From Meandrina meandrites (taxonomy: Eukaryota > Cnidaria > Anthozoa > Scleractinia > Meandrinidae), in assembly GCA_963693305.1 (NCBI GenBank), contig OY855906.1:32056491-32120490 (forward strand): a stretch of DNA of 64,000 bases, in the 5' to 3' direction. Under the pieces are notes generated by a model. The model saw only the letters and a list, made by a program, of their open reading frames with translations. It made no database searches and had not been told where the DNA came from. Below, piece by piece: positions 34,109-45,600 of the stretch. A program made the translations under genes and the position numbers. Position 1 is the first letter of the stretch, and each line of letters opens with the position of its first letter.

Positions 34109-34769
34109 ATGTGGTGCTAGGTCGATAACCTTTATAGTCAATTAGTTAATTAACATCCGATAATTAGTTATTCTTTGGGAAGTGCCGTGAGCTGGAGACA
34201 TTCGATGTGCAGGACTGATCACTACAGTGTTTGCTCGAAGAAAACAGGTAAATTAACAGATTTCAGTAATAAAATAATTTAATAATCAATAATACTGCAT
34301 ATTCAATCCTCGTCAGTTGCTCTAATATATACATTTAGGCAGGCCTAAAAGCGGGGCTCCCGTTTATTAATTTTTTTGCCCGAGTTAATTAGTGTGACTA
34401 AATAAGAAGCCACACTATATTTCTAAGCTTATGCGGTGGCCCATAAAGGTACAAAATAAATTTTAATCGCTCATGATTAAACTTAATATCCTAAAAACCT
34501 CTCATGATTTTGTTGACGAAAGGGACGTCAATGTATTTTGTGGTTAACCCGTCTGAATTTTCCTGCCTGTAGTGACAGGTTCTAAAATTGAAACTGACGA
34601 GTGCACTTTATTGGGTTCCTCACGTACACACGTAGGCGCAAAACAAATCTTAGTAAAACTTTTTACAACGTTTACTACACACCAATTCGTAATACACCTC
34701 CAGGACCTCTATGAGTTATTCAATGCAAAAAGAACCTTGACCTTGTTTAGATTACTACAAAAGTGCCAG

Positions 34770-34900
34770 GGCAAGAAAATCAACTCAAGGCAAAAAAAAA
34801 AGTACGTACAAAAAAAAAACAAAGTGAACTCGCTGCTAAACACAGTAAACTAAATGAACTCACGCCACGGCAAACTGAGAAAATCACGGCGGCAAAACAA
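34770..34900. repeat. Relative of the GAGTTTGTTTTG repeat
   Basis: CAACTCA, GGCAAAA and CAAACTGAG units repeat imperfectly; this is the reverse complement of the repeat at 18355-18880. Confidence 0.5.
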
Positions 34901-37693
34901 ACTCAAATTGATGGTGCCGGTTATGAAAGTCATTTTAAAGCAGTTTTTGTGTAAGAATTGTTGCAGTTTGTAATTTGGAAAGTGGTGCACGCTAACTTAG
35001 AATAAGCTTACAATGTTGTTTTGACTGTTTTGAACCATCTTCTTTTTGTTGCGGTTTGGTTGCATGATTTACTAATTCTGTTCTATCGTACGCGTTGCTA
35101 AATACCTAAGATAATTTTATGTAGAGAACTGAATGAATTTTCTTCATTTCTGGTAAGTAAATATGCGGTAGGTTAAGTCTGAACCCACTCAGCCTAACAT
35201 GAACTCGCAAGGAAACCGTTGAATTCAACACACTCACTGATAAGGAGTGATAAGAGAAACAAAACAAATGCAAGCGAGCCGAAATCGTGATTTTGATCCG
35301 TGAAGCTAAATAATTTGTTTTCAAAATCCAATAATGAACATCACAGTTAACTCCACTGACCAAAACAGAAAATAATTAGTCTAAACGAAATATTTACTAA
35401 ACAAATATGTCTGTATAAAATGTACAAACATGAACAGGCTTGATAAATATTTACGGGAAGATCTGAAAGCCGACACAACTTCAATTCATTCATAAATGAA
35501 GTATAATTCTCTCAATATAAAATTAGGCTTATGAGTAGTGCAGACATTTACTTTTGTTACCTCATTATTGAAGAAGGCTTGTAAATTCTGCAGGGCAAAG
35601 CTTTCAAACCAGCCCAATAATATCGGAGACGAACACGGCAGTTTCGTTGCAAGCTTAGTCCAACACCACCGACATATATACAATATATGAATTATCAGCG
35701 AATGTCTATTTCTTTCTTTCCATCGGTGTAGCCTTTAACAGTCTTTTATCCTTCACTTCAGTGAACTTGAGCGGCTTTGAATTCACTTTTGTTTGAGCTC
35801 AATTCAGTGATATCAGCCTTCCTCAGCCGCAGGTCGAACCCTGGACATCGCGCTCCTTTTGACTTGTTATCCAATATATCATGTTCAAATCGGCAATTAT
35901 TTCGGATCTTCCTGTTAAGAGGTTGTCCTAAATCACTTGGCATAAGTTTCCATGATGTAGATGGGTAAATAAAGCGAGAAATATTCACGAAGATCGATGT
36001 TCGCCAGCAGCTTTTTCGCGTCTTTCATTCAGCTTTAAGGTTAACAGCGTACCAAAGATTTGCCGCCTTTTCATACAATCGCTTCGTTTAAGTTGAAATG
36101 AAATGTCCAGTTCATTTATTTAACATGAGAAAAAAACTAAATTAATATTATTTCTAAAATAGATTTAGCCAAGCCTAAAAGCAGAGCTTGTCGGTTATTT
36201 ACCTTGCCCTTTGTTTAAATCTGAATTTACGCGATGATAAAATTATCAGGCTAAGTAAAAAAAATGAGTACTTGAACCCGCGATCAATTGGAAAACCATA
36301 ACCTGGTCAGCGGTCAACATCCAAAAAAGACGTCACCTCGATTAGCTCTACGCCTGAGCCCGCGATATGGTCATATGATACTGGTCAGTGGATACCTTGT
36401 TTTGACAGCTGTCAATTGACCAGAACATGGAAGTTCAATATCAAAGATTTAACATTAACAAAGGCGGCAATTGTCCTGTGACTCCCCTCCCCCTCCCCCA
36501 CAGTCTGTACGGACGGACGCTCGGACGCTCGTCGCGCGCTGGAGCTCCGCTATGAAATAGTATGTCTTGAAATGATTATTCCCTCCAGTTGTTTAGGGTT
36601 TTCATGGATGCGTTAATATATAGATTAAGGCAAGCCGAAAACCGAAGATTTCAAGTTATCCATTTCAGCTATTTTCATTCTGGTAAGCAGCAAAAATATT
36701 AGAAGTATACGGCTGCCCATGCATAAGTGTAAAGGGAATATCTTACGGTCCCAGCAAAATTTACTTACTGTTCAACAAATGTTTCTTCGGGCAAAACAAA
36801 ATAAACTCACAGAAAAACATATCAACTCACGCGGGAAGAAAAGAATCGACTCACCGGGGCAAAGGGAAAGTTATAGTCTGAAGTGTCAGCCGTCTTCTCT
36901 TTCTGACTTTATCAATTCTGAGCTTAGCTTCGTTTCCGCACAATCATATTGTAGTCTTGATGATGAGAGCTGCGAAACCGTAAACAAGTAAAACCGGCCG
37001 AGACAAGCTTCTTTGGTTGCTTGGACAGGAAATATAAACCTTAAACTGCGCAATTATTTCCAATTTCCCCGTTAACGTAATATAGACGATTTTTCACACG
37101 ATTGTGTGAGGAATTTTCGGAAGAATGTCTCGCTACCATTCAATTTGCATGGTGGGGCCGCGCAACAAATTTGCGCCTTTTCACACCGCGTCATCTAGTA
37201 GAGTGCATTGATTTTCAAATTTGTTTGGGGTTTGCATGAAAAGAATTATAAATCCTGTGTTAAGTTTGCTTTTTCACCTTTTCAACCGTCAATAAGTGCC
37301 ATATAATTGTTACTGCCGTCCCTTCTCTGGCTTTTAAAGATTAATTGTCTTTAAAAAATTACCTTTTTTCTCTTTTAGGTGGCGGTAGCATCAATCCTCC
37401 GACTTGTTCAGACAACCGTCGATATTGTAGATACTTGAAAAGTTGCTGTTCTTCCAACAACTGGGTAAGAGCTAACTGCAAGAAAACATGCAATCTTTGT
37501 TGAAGGTGAGTTCAAAACGATTTTGAAGCTCAATTATTGTCCCTTACTGCGGGCCATTCTGGATTGATTTAGGTCAGGTAGACGATGTTGTGCATGCGTA
37601 AAAAATGTTTGCACTTGCCTGAATGTTTCAATAATAATTATTATTCTCTCCGCCCCCACAATAAAAAAGACGCGTGCACCTTCCATATTACTA

Positions 37694-37842
37694 TTTATAC
37701 CATGCCATAGAAAATACAGCCAATCAGAATACTGGAAAGCCGTTGTATATTCGACGGTATTCAACCCAACCTTCCCATCGTGCGCTGCGGTCTTATTCTC
37801 GACGAAATTTAGTCAGCGTATTTTCTATGGCATGGTATAAAA
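37694..37842. mobile_element. Short TIR element (MITE)
   Basis: TTTATACCATGCCATAGAA at 37694 is inverted at 37823-37842. The interior is about 100 bp. It lies directly beside the foldback at 37847. Confidence 0.75.
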
Positions 37843-37846
37843 TAGT

Positions 37847-38003
37847 TACACAACACTTTCTCTTGGTATACTGTGGAATATCCCACTTGCCACTTGTATT
37901 TTCTTCGTATAAACACTCGCCTAAAGGCTCTTGTGTATACCGAGAAAATACAAGTGACTCTTGGGATATTCCATAGTATACCACGAGAAAGCGTTGCATA
38001 ACT
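37847..38003. repeat. Foldback repeat
   Basis: Arms of about 60 bp (AGTTACACAACACTTTCTC... and ...GAGAAAGCGTTGCATAACT) flank a loop region of about 35 bp. Frames on both strands are mirror artefacts. Confidence 0.75.
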
Positions 38004-38776
38004 AGTATATCCTTTGGTAAACTGGTCTATGATAAATTACGCTAACTTCTCAGTTGAGACACATAGATAATACAAACACCGTACACAGATTCTGCCTGGA
38101 TAAGAACTCATTTTTGATGTTAAGTGTTAATAAAGAATATAACATGAGGAAAGATCTTTATTATTTAATGCGAATAGTTTGTAGCCATTACTGTTTTTTC
38201 TGACTGTTTGATAAATAATTAAGAGTCAAATAGTTGGCGTTTTTCTATTTGTTAAATGTTTGTTGTTTTCTCTTTCGTTATAGGTTGAAGCTTGTTGTGA
38301 AGAAAGAGAAGAACCTTCCTTAGTAGACAATATAGTAAATAAAGCATTATAAACGAACTATTCACTGACTGTGCTTTTTCTGTTCAATCAGGAGCCAGCA
38401 TTCGCAGAGCCGTTTGAAAATGACCAGGAGAGACTCGTTTCCTAGGGGCTCTTTGCGCTTCTCTTGAAAACTATCGTCGCCACTTTTGTTTTGCTTACTC
38501 CACATGTTTACTCAACTTTGGTCCCTTAAGGTGGATGATATCAGTCCCCAATGGGTCTTTGTTAGAAATCTTTATCAGAACTTTGATGCTACAACAATGA
38601 TATCAAATCAATTCCAATGATTGGTGAATACGTTGTTGTTATTTTCTTGAGGTCACTGGTTACCATAGCGATAGTATAACCTGTTAAAAATACCCTTAAT
38701 TTTAGCTTAAAGTGCTTCTCAGACTCAAAAACGAGCTCGAAGACCCCCATTTTTATAGTCGAGTTCTGATCAGCAT

Positions 38777-38925
38777 ATAAAGATACAGCTTTCGACAAAG
38801 TTAAAAAATATCTACGGGGCGGTTTCAGAGTCACCTTAAATTTTCAAATATTTAAGGTGGCTTTGAAAACGCTCTGCAGAATTTTTTTTTTAACTTTGCA
38901 GAAAGGTGTATCTTAACATGTTAAT
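38777..38925. repeat. Inverted repeat around CCTTAAA
   Basis: AAGATACAGCTTTCGACAAAG at the left is imperfectly inverted at the right (CTTTGCAGAAAGGTGTATCTT), meeting at CACCTTAAA..TTTAAGGTG. A decayed foldback. Confidence 0.6.
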
Positions 38926-39010
38926 CAATGTTCAATAATAAACAACGGGGATCAGCGAGCTCTTCAGTTATAAACACTTAAAGCCTAAATAATAGGTGCC
39001 ATTTAAGTAT

Positions 39011-39090
39011 TAGATAAAATATTCGCGTCCGAGCCGATAGGCGAGCCATTGTAAACGGCCATGCAGATCGGACGCGAATATTTTATTCTA
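39011..39090. repeat. Foldback repeat
   Basis: TAGATAAAATATTCGCGTCC at 39011 pairs with the inverted copy ending at 39090; the loop is about 35 bp. Confidence 0.75.
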
Positions 39091-39324
39091 CTTGTGAAAT
39101 GAAAACAATAAATTGTATGCAAAGTATTGTTATGCGACTCGGTCGAGATCTGTATCAAAAGTTAATGAATACTAATTAGCTGAGCAACGTTAATTTTTAT
39201 TGTTTGATTTGTATTGGGGTTTAAAGTTGTGTACATGTGATCTGAATACAGTGCTGGGATTAGGTTGCACCCTCATGAATAGTTAATGAATTTTACAACA
39301 GGAAACCAATGACGTCAAGAAAAT

Positions 39325-39557
39325 AGGGACCTTCAGATCGGAGTACGAGTACGAGATTTAGTACGAGTACAACGTTTCACACCTAGTGCCTATACACTGG
39401 ATTGTCACATTTTACTTCAATCTCTCACCGATAGTCTCCTTCGCAACTGGTCAGCCCAACAGGGAGGAGTGAGGGCTCTGGGAACAAAATTGGATTGAAA
39501 TTCGAAAGTCGTACTCGTACTCGATCTCGTACTCGTACTCCAATCTGAAGGTCCCTA
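39325..39557. repeat. Foldback repeat with tandem GTACGA units
   Basis: GGGACCTTCAGAT..GGAGTACGAGTACGAG at the left is inverted at the right (CTCGTACTCGTACTCCAATC). The arms themselves are GTACGA tandem units. A T-homopolymer tract lies at about 39755-39788. Confidence 0.7.
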
Positions 39558-39753
39558 ATAACCAAAACGTACTCACAAATCATTGGGCATGTATTTGATA
39601 TCATTTATTTGATAGCACCAACTGATAAAAGATTGTTGTACTATCCCGTCAAAGTATAAGACCCGGAGACTGCTGGAAACCAATAATTTTTATAAAAATG
39701 CACCAACCTAAGAAATGTTTTTTTCCACCGGAGAACCCGTTCCCTCTCTTTCT

Positions 39754-39789
<36 letters not shown>

Positions 39790-40418
39790 ACTTTTAGCAC
39801 TCTAGACTTTCACTGTATCTGTAAATGCTAACGGGAGAACCATCACATTGTTTCAATAGAACACAAACATTTGTTGTTCAGAAAAAGACCTGAGTGCTAC
39901 AAGAGGGTGGTAAAGGGATTATTAGCGCTGAAATTATGGCGCGACGTCACATAGATTCGGTTTCTAATTGGTTGCTTTTTCCCGCCTGGGTCTGCTTTGT
40001 TTGAAGAGGTGGCTAAACGATCAAACATTTGCTTTTGAAGCAAAACGTTGGATTAAAATGTTTGATCTAGATCAAACATGGGAAATCATTTAAATCCAAT
40101 GTTGAGAGAGGTGGCTAAACGGTCAAACATACCCTTCCGATTCGATTTTGGATGAAAATGTTCGATCGTTTAGCCGGGCTTTATAAGAGTGTTTAATTAC
40201 ATGTTAAAGCTGTGTGATACGCGAGGGCCGCTCCCATTCAATATGCTGGAGGGCATCTTTGATCTTTTAAGATCAAAAGTTGAAACTTATAGTAGGAGCC
40301 GAGGCCAGAATGGACAAACAAGTCTCCGAATACATACCAGTTATCCAACGCTTTCGAGTGGTATACTTTACAATTATCCGAATTGACCTTCGATAGCGAC
40401 TTTCTGTTACATTCGCAC

Positions 40419-40804
40419 CTTTAAAGGGACACGGTCACGAGCATAACTTCAAAAATTCAGCAGCCCAAAAACATGTTTACACCACTGGAAACCTATTAAC
40501 AGTGGTCAAGTTTTCTTAAAATTACTGTACCAGTGTATTGAAACTAAATATAGAGTGATATCATCGGGAGCTTTTGATCTCAACTTGAAAAAGTCAGCCT
40601 GACTTTTTCAAGTTTTGTCCTTGTGGTTTGGAAAAATTGATGAAAACTATTTACGGTCATCATCTGCTTTTAAAAATTTGCTAGATATCCCTCCCTTTAC
40701 GTTCTAGGAGCATTTCCTGCATGGTTGAAACTATTATGTCGTAATTTTGGCGCCATTTTACTAAAAAAAAAGCCAAAAAATACCCGTGACAGTGTCCCTT
40801 TAAG
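40419..40804. mobile_element. MITE with about 20-bp terminal inverted repeats
   Basis: CTTTAAAGGGACACGGTCACG at 40419 is inverted as CGTGACAGTGTCCCTTTAAG at 40784-40804. The 386-bp interior has no coding frame. Just upstream, 40008-40170 has repeated GAGGTGGCTAAACG.TCAAACAT units. Confidence 0.75.
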
Positions 40805-41279
40805 CAAATCAACACTTTCAGAAAACATCATTCAGCATTTTAGCGTAATTTGACGCCACCTTGGGGGTTTAAGTTAACCTCTACTAAAAAATGGATTCAG
40901 AAATAACCAAGGTATATAACTATTGTTTTAATGTATTAAAAAAATAAAACATTTTATTATACTTTTCGATGTAGATATTGTATGTAAAATATGCCTTTTA
41001 TTTTGAAAGGAGAAATACCAAACATCCAAATCGCGGTTGCAGAAAACTAGTTCAATTTAGTATTAAAATTGAATGTTTGAGATACAAGGCATCAAAGTAA
41101 CTTTTAAAGTCTGCACGTGCACACGAAGAAAGGCATGAAAGAATGCGTTAAGGACGTTAAGGATTTAACACTTTTTAGCTTGGTCATAGTGAAAGACCAT
41201 AATGCTATAAAATATTAGTTGTTTTTTTCTTGCATCTTAACATGCTGGTTGTTTGAATTAGTTAAATATACATTGATAG

Positions 41280-42560
41280 AAAACACGATCAAGCTGAAGA
41301 GGATTTTTCATACGGTTGTTTAAATAATTTGACTTCATTTCATTTGCGAGCTCGACTTAAAACCCAGCAGACGGCATTGAGTTGCACTTTCAGCTGCCAA
41401 TAGTAAACAACATAAGAATTCATATATGTCTTATCGTGTAACAAGTAGAAATCAAAAGAAAAAGTGTTCACAAAAGCTCGTATACAGGTGAATACAGATG
41501 AAAAATTTCCAGACATCTATAAATAAGGTTTTCCTTTTATTCGAGGGCTCGACGTAGAGCACAACAGACGGCATTAAGTCGGGTTTAAACTGCCTATTTG
41601 TAAACACTATTAGCATCCGAGTTTAATGAGGGGCCAAAGGAAAGGGTTTTTACCAAAGCTCATATACAGATAAATACAGGTGAAATAAGTTTCTAGATAT
41701 CTGAATCATCACGTTGTAATTTTACCTTGTTTGGAAGAAGCTCACGGTTTTACATGTACTTTAAAAACATATGAAGAAAGTAAGATCGAGCTGAAGATGC
41801 AGTCTTATGAAAGAGGAGGAGTCCAGTTTACGGTTGTTTAAATAATTTGAGTCTTTTTCATTCGAGAGCTCGACGCATGCAATTTAAAAACATTTATATA
41901 TAGAAAGTACAATCCAGCTGAAGATACAGTCTTATGGAAAGAAAGGAATTTCTTTATAGTTGTATAAATATATAATTTGACTTTTTTAATTCGAGAGCTC
42001 GACTCAGAAACCAGCAAACGGCATTAGTGGGACTTGAGGTGCCCGATTGCAAACAGTATAAGCATTCCGATGTCATTTATTTCTTATCGACTAATAAAAA
42101 ATAAAGAGGAGCCAAAGGAAAGGGTTTTTAGAAATGTTCATCAGGGATAAAAACACAGATGAAATAAGATTGCATACACCTGAATCATCAATTTATAATT
42201 TGACATGCTGGGAGACAGCTCACGGTTTTCCATTTAATCTGAACAGTACATACATAGAAAGTACGATCCAGCTGAAGATTCAGCCTTATGAAAAAGGAGG
42301 AGTCTGGTTACGGTTGTTTAAATAATTTAAATTCTTTTCATTCGAAGGTTTGACACGGAACCGAGCAGATGGCATTTAGTCGGGTTTTCAGCTGCCCCAT
42401 AGTAATGACATTAGCATTCCAATTTCATTTATTTCTTGTAGAGTTATAACTCGGAGACAAAGGAAAGGGTTTTTACAAAATCTCATAACCAACTGAATAA
42501 ATGTTCTCGACATCTGAATCAATAAGTAGCATGAATTATAATCTAAAATTCATAACTTTA
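41280..42560. repeat. Repeated upstream blocks before gene 4
   Basis: At least four imperfect units share CAGCTGAAGAT..CAGTCTTATG and GGTTGTTTAAATAATTT followed by TTCATTCGAGAGCTCGAC (about 41290, 41790, 41925, 42265). Similar blocks lie before gene 1 near 6140. Inside is a CAGGTG (41485) with TATAAATA 33 bp later (41518), a possible decayed promoter copy with no signal exon after it. Confidence 0.55.
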
Positions 42561-42597
42561 TACAAAGGATGCGAGCGCATTATTTGAATAGGATGTC

Positions 42598-42637
42598 CGG
42601 GTGAGCTGCTGCTGATATGACACAAAAGTCTATAAAG
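42598..42637 (+). promoter_or_regulatory. E-box-like/TATA promoter of protease gene 4
   Basis: CGGGTG at 42598-42603 replaces CAGGTG, but the spacing to TATAAAG (42631-42637) is again exactly 33 bp. The ATG is 59 bp after the TATA. The E-box is damaged by one substitution, so regulation may differ. Confidence 0.7.
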
Positions 42638-42689
42638 CATTAAGTGTCAACCTAAACTTGTTACCACATTTGAAAGTCATTTCTTCGAG

Positions 42690-45600
42690 ATGAATCTGTG
42701 GATTGGAGTCGCGCTTTTGCTGCTTGGAGTTTCATACTCCCAAGGTAAGAGAGTCCGTTTAAGTGGTGGGTTTTTATTATGGCTTACCATTATTTACTAA
42801 AGGTTCAGGGTTCCTTTAATTTTTTGCTCAATTTAGCTTTCGTGGGGTCGTTTCAATTGGATCTCAGTTGGAGGTACTGACCACTTAAAAACTCACTCAT
42901 CTGCTCCAACAGCAACATTTATTAATAGTTCTTTATTGGGCAGTGGATTTCCTATATTTATTTCTTATTCTTTAGGTTGTGGAAATCGACCATTTACTAG
43001 CAGGGTCGTGAATGGCGAAAATGCCCAGCAACACTCATGGCCGTGGCAGATATCCCTTAGAGTCAACGGCCAACACATTTGTGGCGGATCACTGATTGAC
43101 AACCAGTGGGTCGTTACTGCGGCTCATTGTGTGGAACGAAACCCAAATCCAAGTGGCTATACTGTCGTTGTGGGTACGTTTTCCTTGTCAGCCCTTATAG
43201 GTTAATGTTGAATGCTTCCTAGAACTATGCTCTTAAGTACCCATAGAATGCTGTTCCTCTTGAGCTAGAGATCCCCATTATTACGAGAATGAGGCAGGTA
43301 ACTTTTGTTGCATCTAGATTCTTCAATTCGACGCCTCGCGAAAACGCCTATCACTATTCGTAATGATAGCATGATAGAAATCTGAAACATTCCGATTAAA
43401 AGGAAAATGTCGAATTCCCGCAGTTCATTGGTTTCAAGTACATTAGAAGACAAAAGCTAAGCATCCTTGCAAAACGGTAATTTATTATTTTGCGTCTCCT
43501 GTCTCGCTATCCTCTCCTGTTCTTTAATAAATTACTGGTCGCACTCTCAGAGAACACTTCGAAGAGCACCTAAGAGGTTTTTAGAATTTTCCGCGTCTCC
43601 GTGCAATTTATATTTTACTTCAATGAGAGTGAATTTATCTTTCACGAAGCACACTCTGATGGTACATATCTTTGCGCATTCGTTCTAAAGAACTTAGCCC
43701 CCGTATCGACTAAAATGTTTTTGCAATTTAATTTATGTAAGCCACATTTAGTCATATAAACTCGAAGCGGATTTGCTGAAACTGACTTTATTCCACTGAC
43801 AGGCGCCCATCGTCGGACTGGAACAACAGCTGTTCAGCAGACCTTCCGCTTAAGGCAGCTTTTTAAACATGAGACTTTCAACATGAGGCAGCTTCGTAAC
43901 GATATAGCCCTTCTTCAGCTGGAGGGATCAATCTCACCAAGCTCAGAAGTGAACACCGTGTGCTTACCAGCTTCAGGAAGTAGGATTCCTGCGGGAACAC
44001 AATGCTTCATCACAGGTAACTCGTGATCGTCTACATTTAAAATCCCAGAACATTTGACCTTATAAAGTCGCTTACTGACACGCGACGGGACATGTGGCAG
44101 CGTGTGTGCTGATACTTTCAGGGGACGCGTCGCTGCAACATCTTCCAGATATTCTTGCTACATTTGTGCACACGTTGTGAGTTTTTCTGCCCTGTCATTG
44201 TGTAAGGTATAACGTAAAGTCTGCGTTGAGCCAAGTGGCCCATCAGGCCAGAGCTTATCTCAGTTACCGTAGCATTAAGCGTCTTTGAGTATTTCTACTC
44301 CCCACTGGATTGGATGCTTGTGCTTTTTTGTATCTTAAAGTGTTAAACTTGACTTCACATAGTGCTGACTAGCTATTTGTAAAGGTTGCAATTTACAATA
44401 GAAATCAAACTACGATCAATACTATAGCACTTATGAATCAGAGTTCTGGAAACCTTTTTTTTTCATCTGTATTCACCCGTATACTTGTTGTAGGCTGGGG
44501 AAAACTTGTTGGAGGAGGAGGTGCCGCTGACACTCTTCAACAGGCGATGCTTCCTGTCGCTGAACACAGTGCCTGCAGCAGAGTGAACGGAAGATTAGTT
44601 AGTGTTGATGAAAGGTCAATGGTGTGCGCTGGGGGTCAAGGAAAAGGTGGATGCCAGGTATAAAGCAAGACATCTTTCTTCACTCCTTACACCTAATAGG
44701 TGTTTTGCAACGCCACTACAAAGAAGCATGCGTAAATATCTATAATAGAGTGAACTGGCTTAAAATTGCTGATTGAATTGATTGTACGAAACGGCGTTTA
44801 AAGTCTGAATACAAGCCTAGTGGCCCATCAGGCCGGAGCTTTAACCGGTTTCCGTAGCATGAAGTGACTAGGGGTATTTCTACTCCCCCCTGGATGGGTA
44901 CAGCAAACCTGACTGGCCCTAAACGCTGGATTATTATTATTTTTTTTTTATTTGAGTGACATTTTCATCACTTTCCCTAATTACAGGCAAACCAAGGGTT
45001 TAAACTGCGTGATTGACTACAAATTTTATCGACACGATCATGTTCCTGGAATCGAGTTTTGTTAATAATCGTTTGAAAGCGATAGTGATCTTTGTTATAC
45101 CCCCAACTGAAATGCTGTTTTCTATTGGACGAGAGCGTGTCACGTGGCGGGCGAACAAAACTCACTAACTCGCTTGGGCGGCAACAGCTTAAACTTAAAC
45201 TCGTATGCAGGTTTGATTTAGATGCATTCAAGAAATGTAACTGGATTCAATGGTAAATTTTTATTATAACAAAAAATGATTCTTTCTTTTCTTTCAGATT
45301 TCTTACATTTTTTACTTCTTGTAATACGGTCGATTTTTGTAGCTGTGTATTTGCGATCTCATGTGTAGTTTGCTTTATTTTCAGTGGGGTGTATAACAAA
45401 AAACTTAATGTTTTTGTCACTATGGAACTTTATAATCTTAATAAAAGTTATTTAATACATAAAATAAATCACTTTCCTTTGTCTGTTTATGTTAAAACAA
45501 CAATAAAAAGGTATACCTGAGACGCGCTTTTTTTTAACAAGACCGTATTACTCGCGCGCCATTTCAAAACGCTTGAAGGTACTTAATGCAAAATTTATTC

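Larger units (their letters stand above)
34178..38365 (+). pseudogene. Partial protease/ShK gene copy (3' half)
   Basis: It has a broken copy of catalytic exon 5 (34178-34247), lacking the start with GDSGG and carrying a 31-nt deletion between two CTCG sites plus a 2-nt loss. A good ShK exon follows (37379-37505, stop 37501-37503), then a 3' UTR exon from 38284 with AATAAA at 38338. Signal and catalytic exons 2-4 are absent. Its ShK exon is close to that of gene 2 (same Gly-rich start, same ending and UTR) but has seven cysteines instead of six. It is a duplicated 3' half; it could be dead, or its ShK and UTR exons could serve as alternative last exons of gene 2. Confidence 0.65.
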
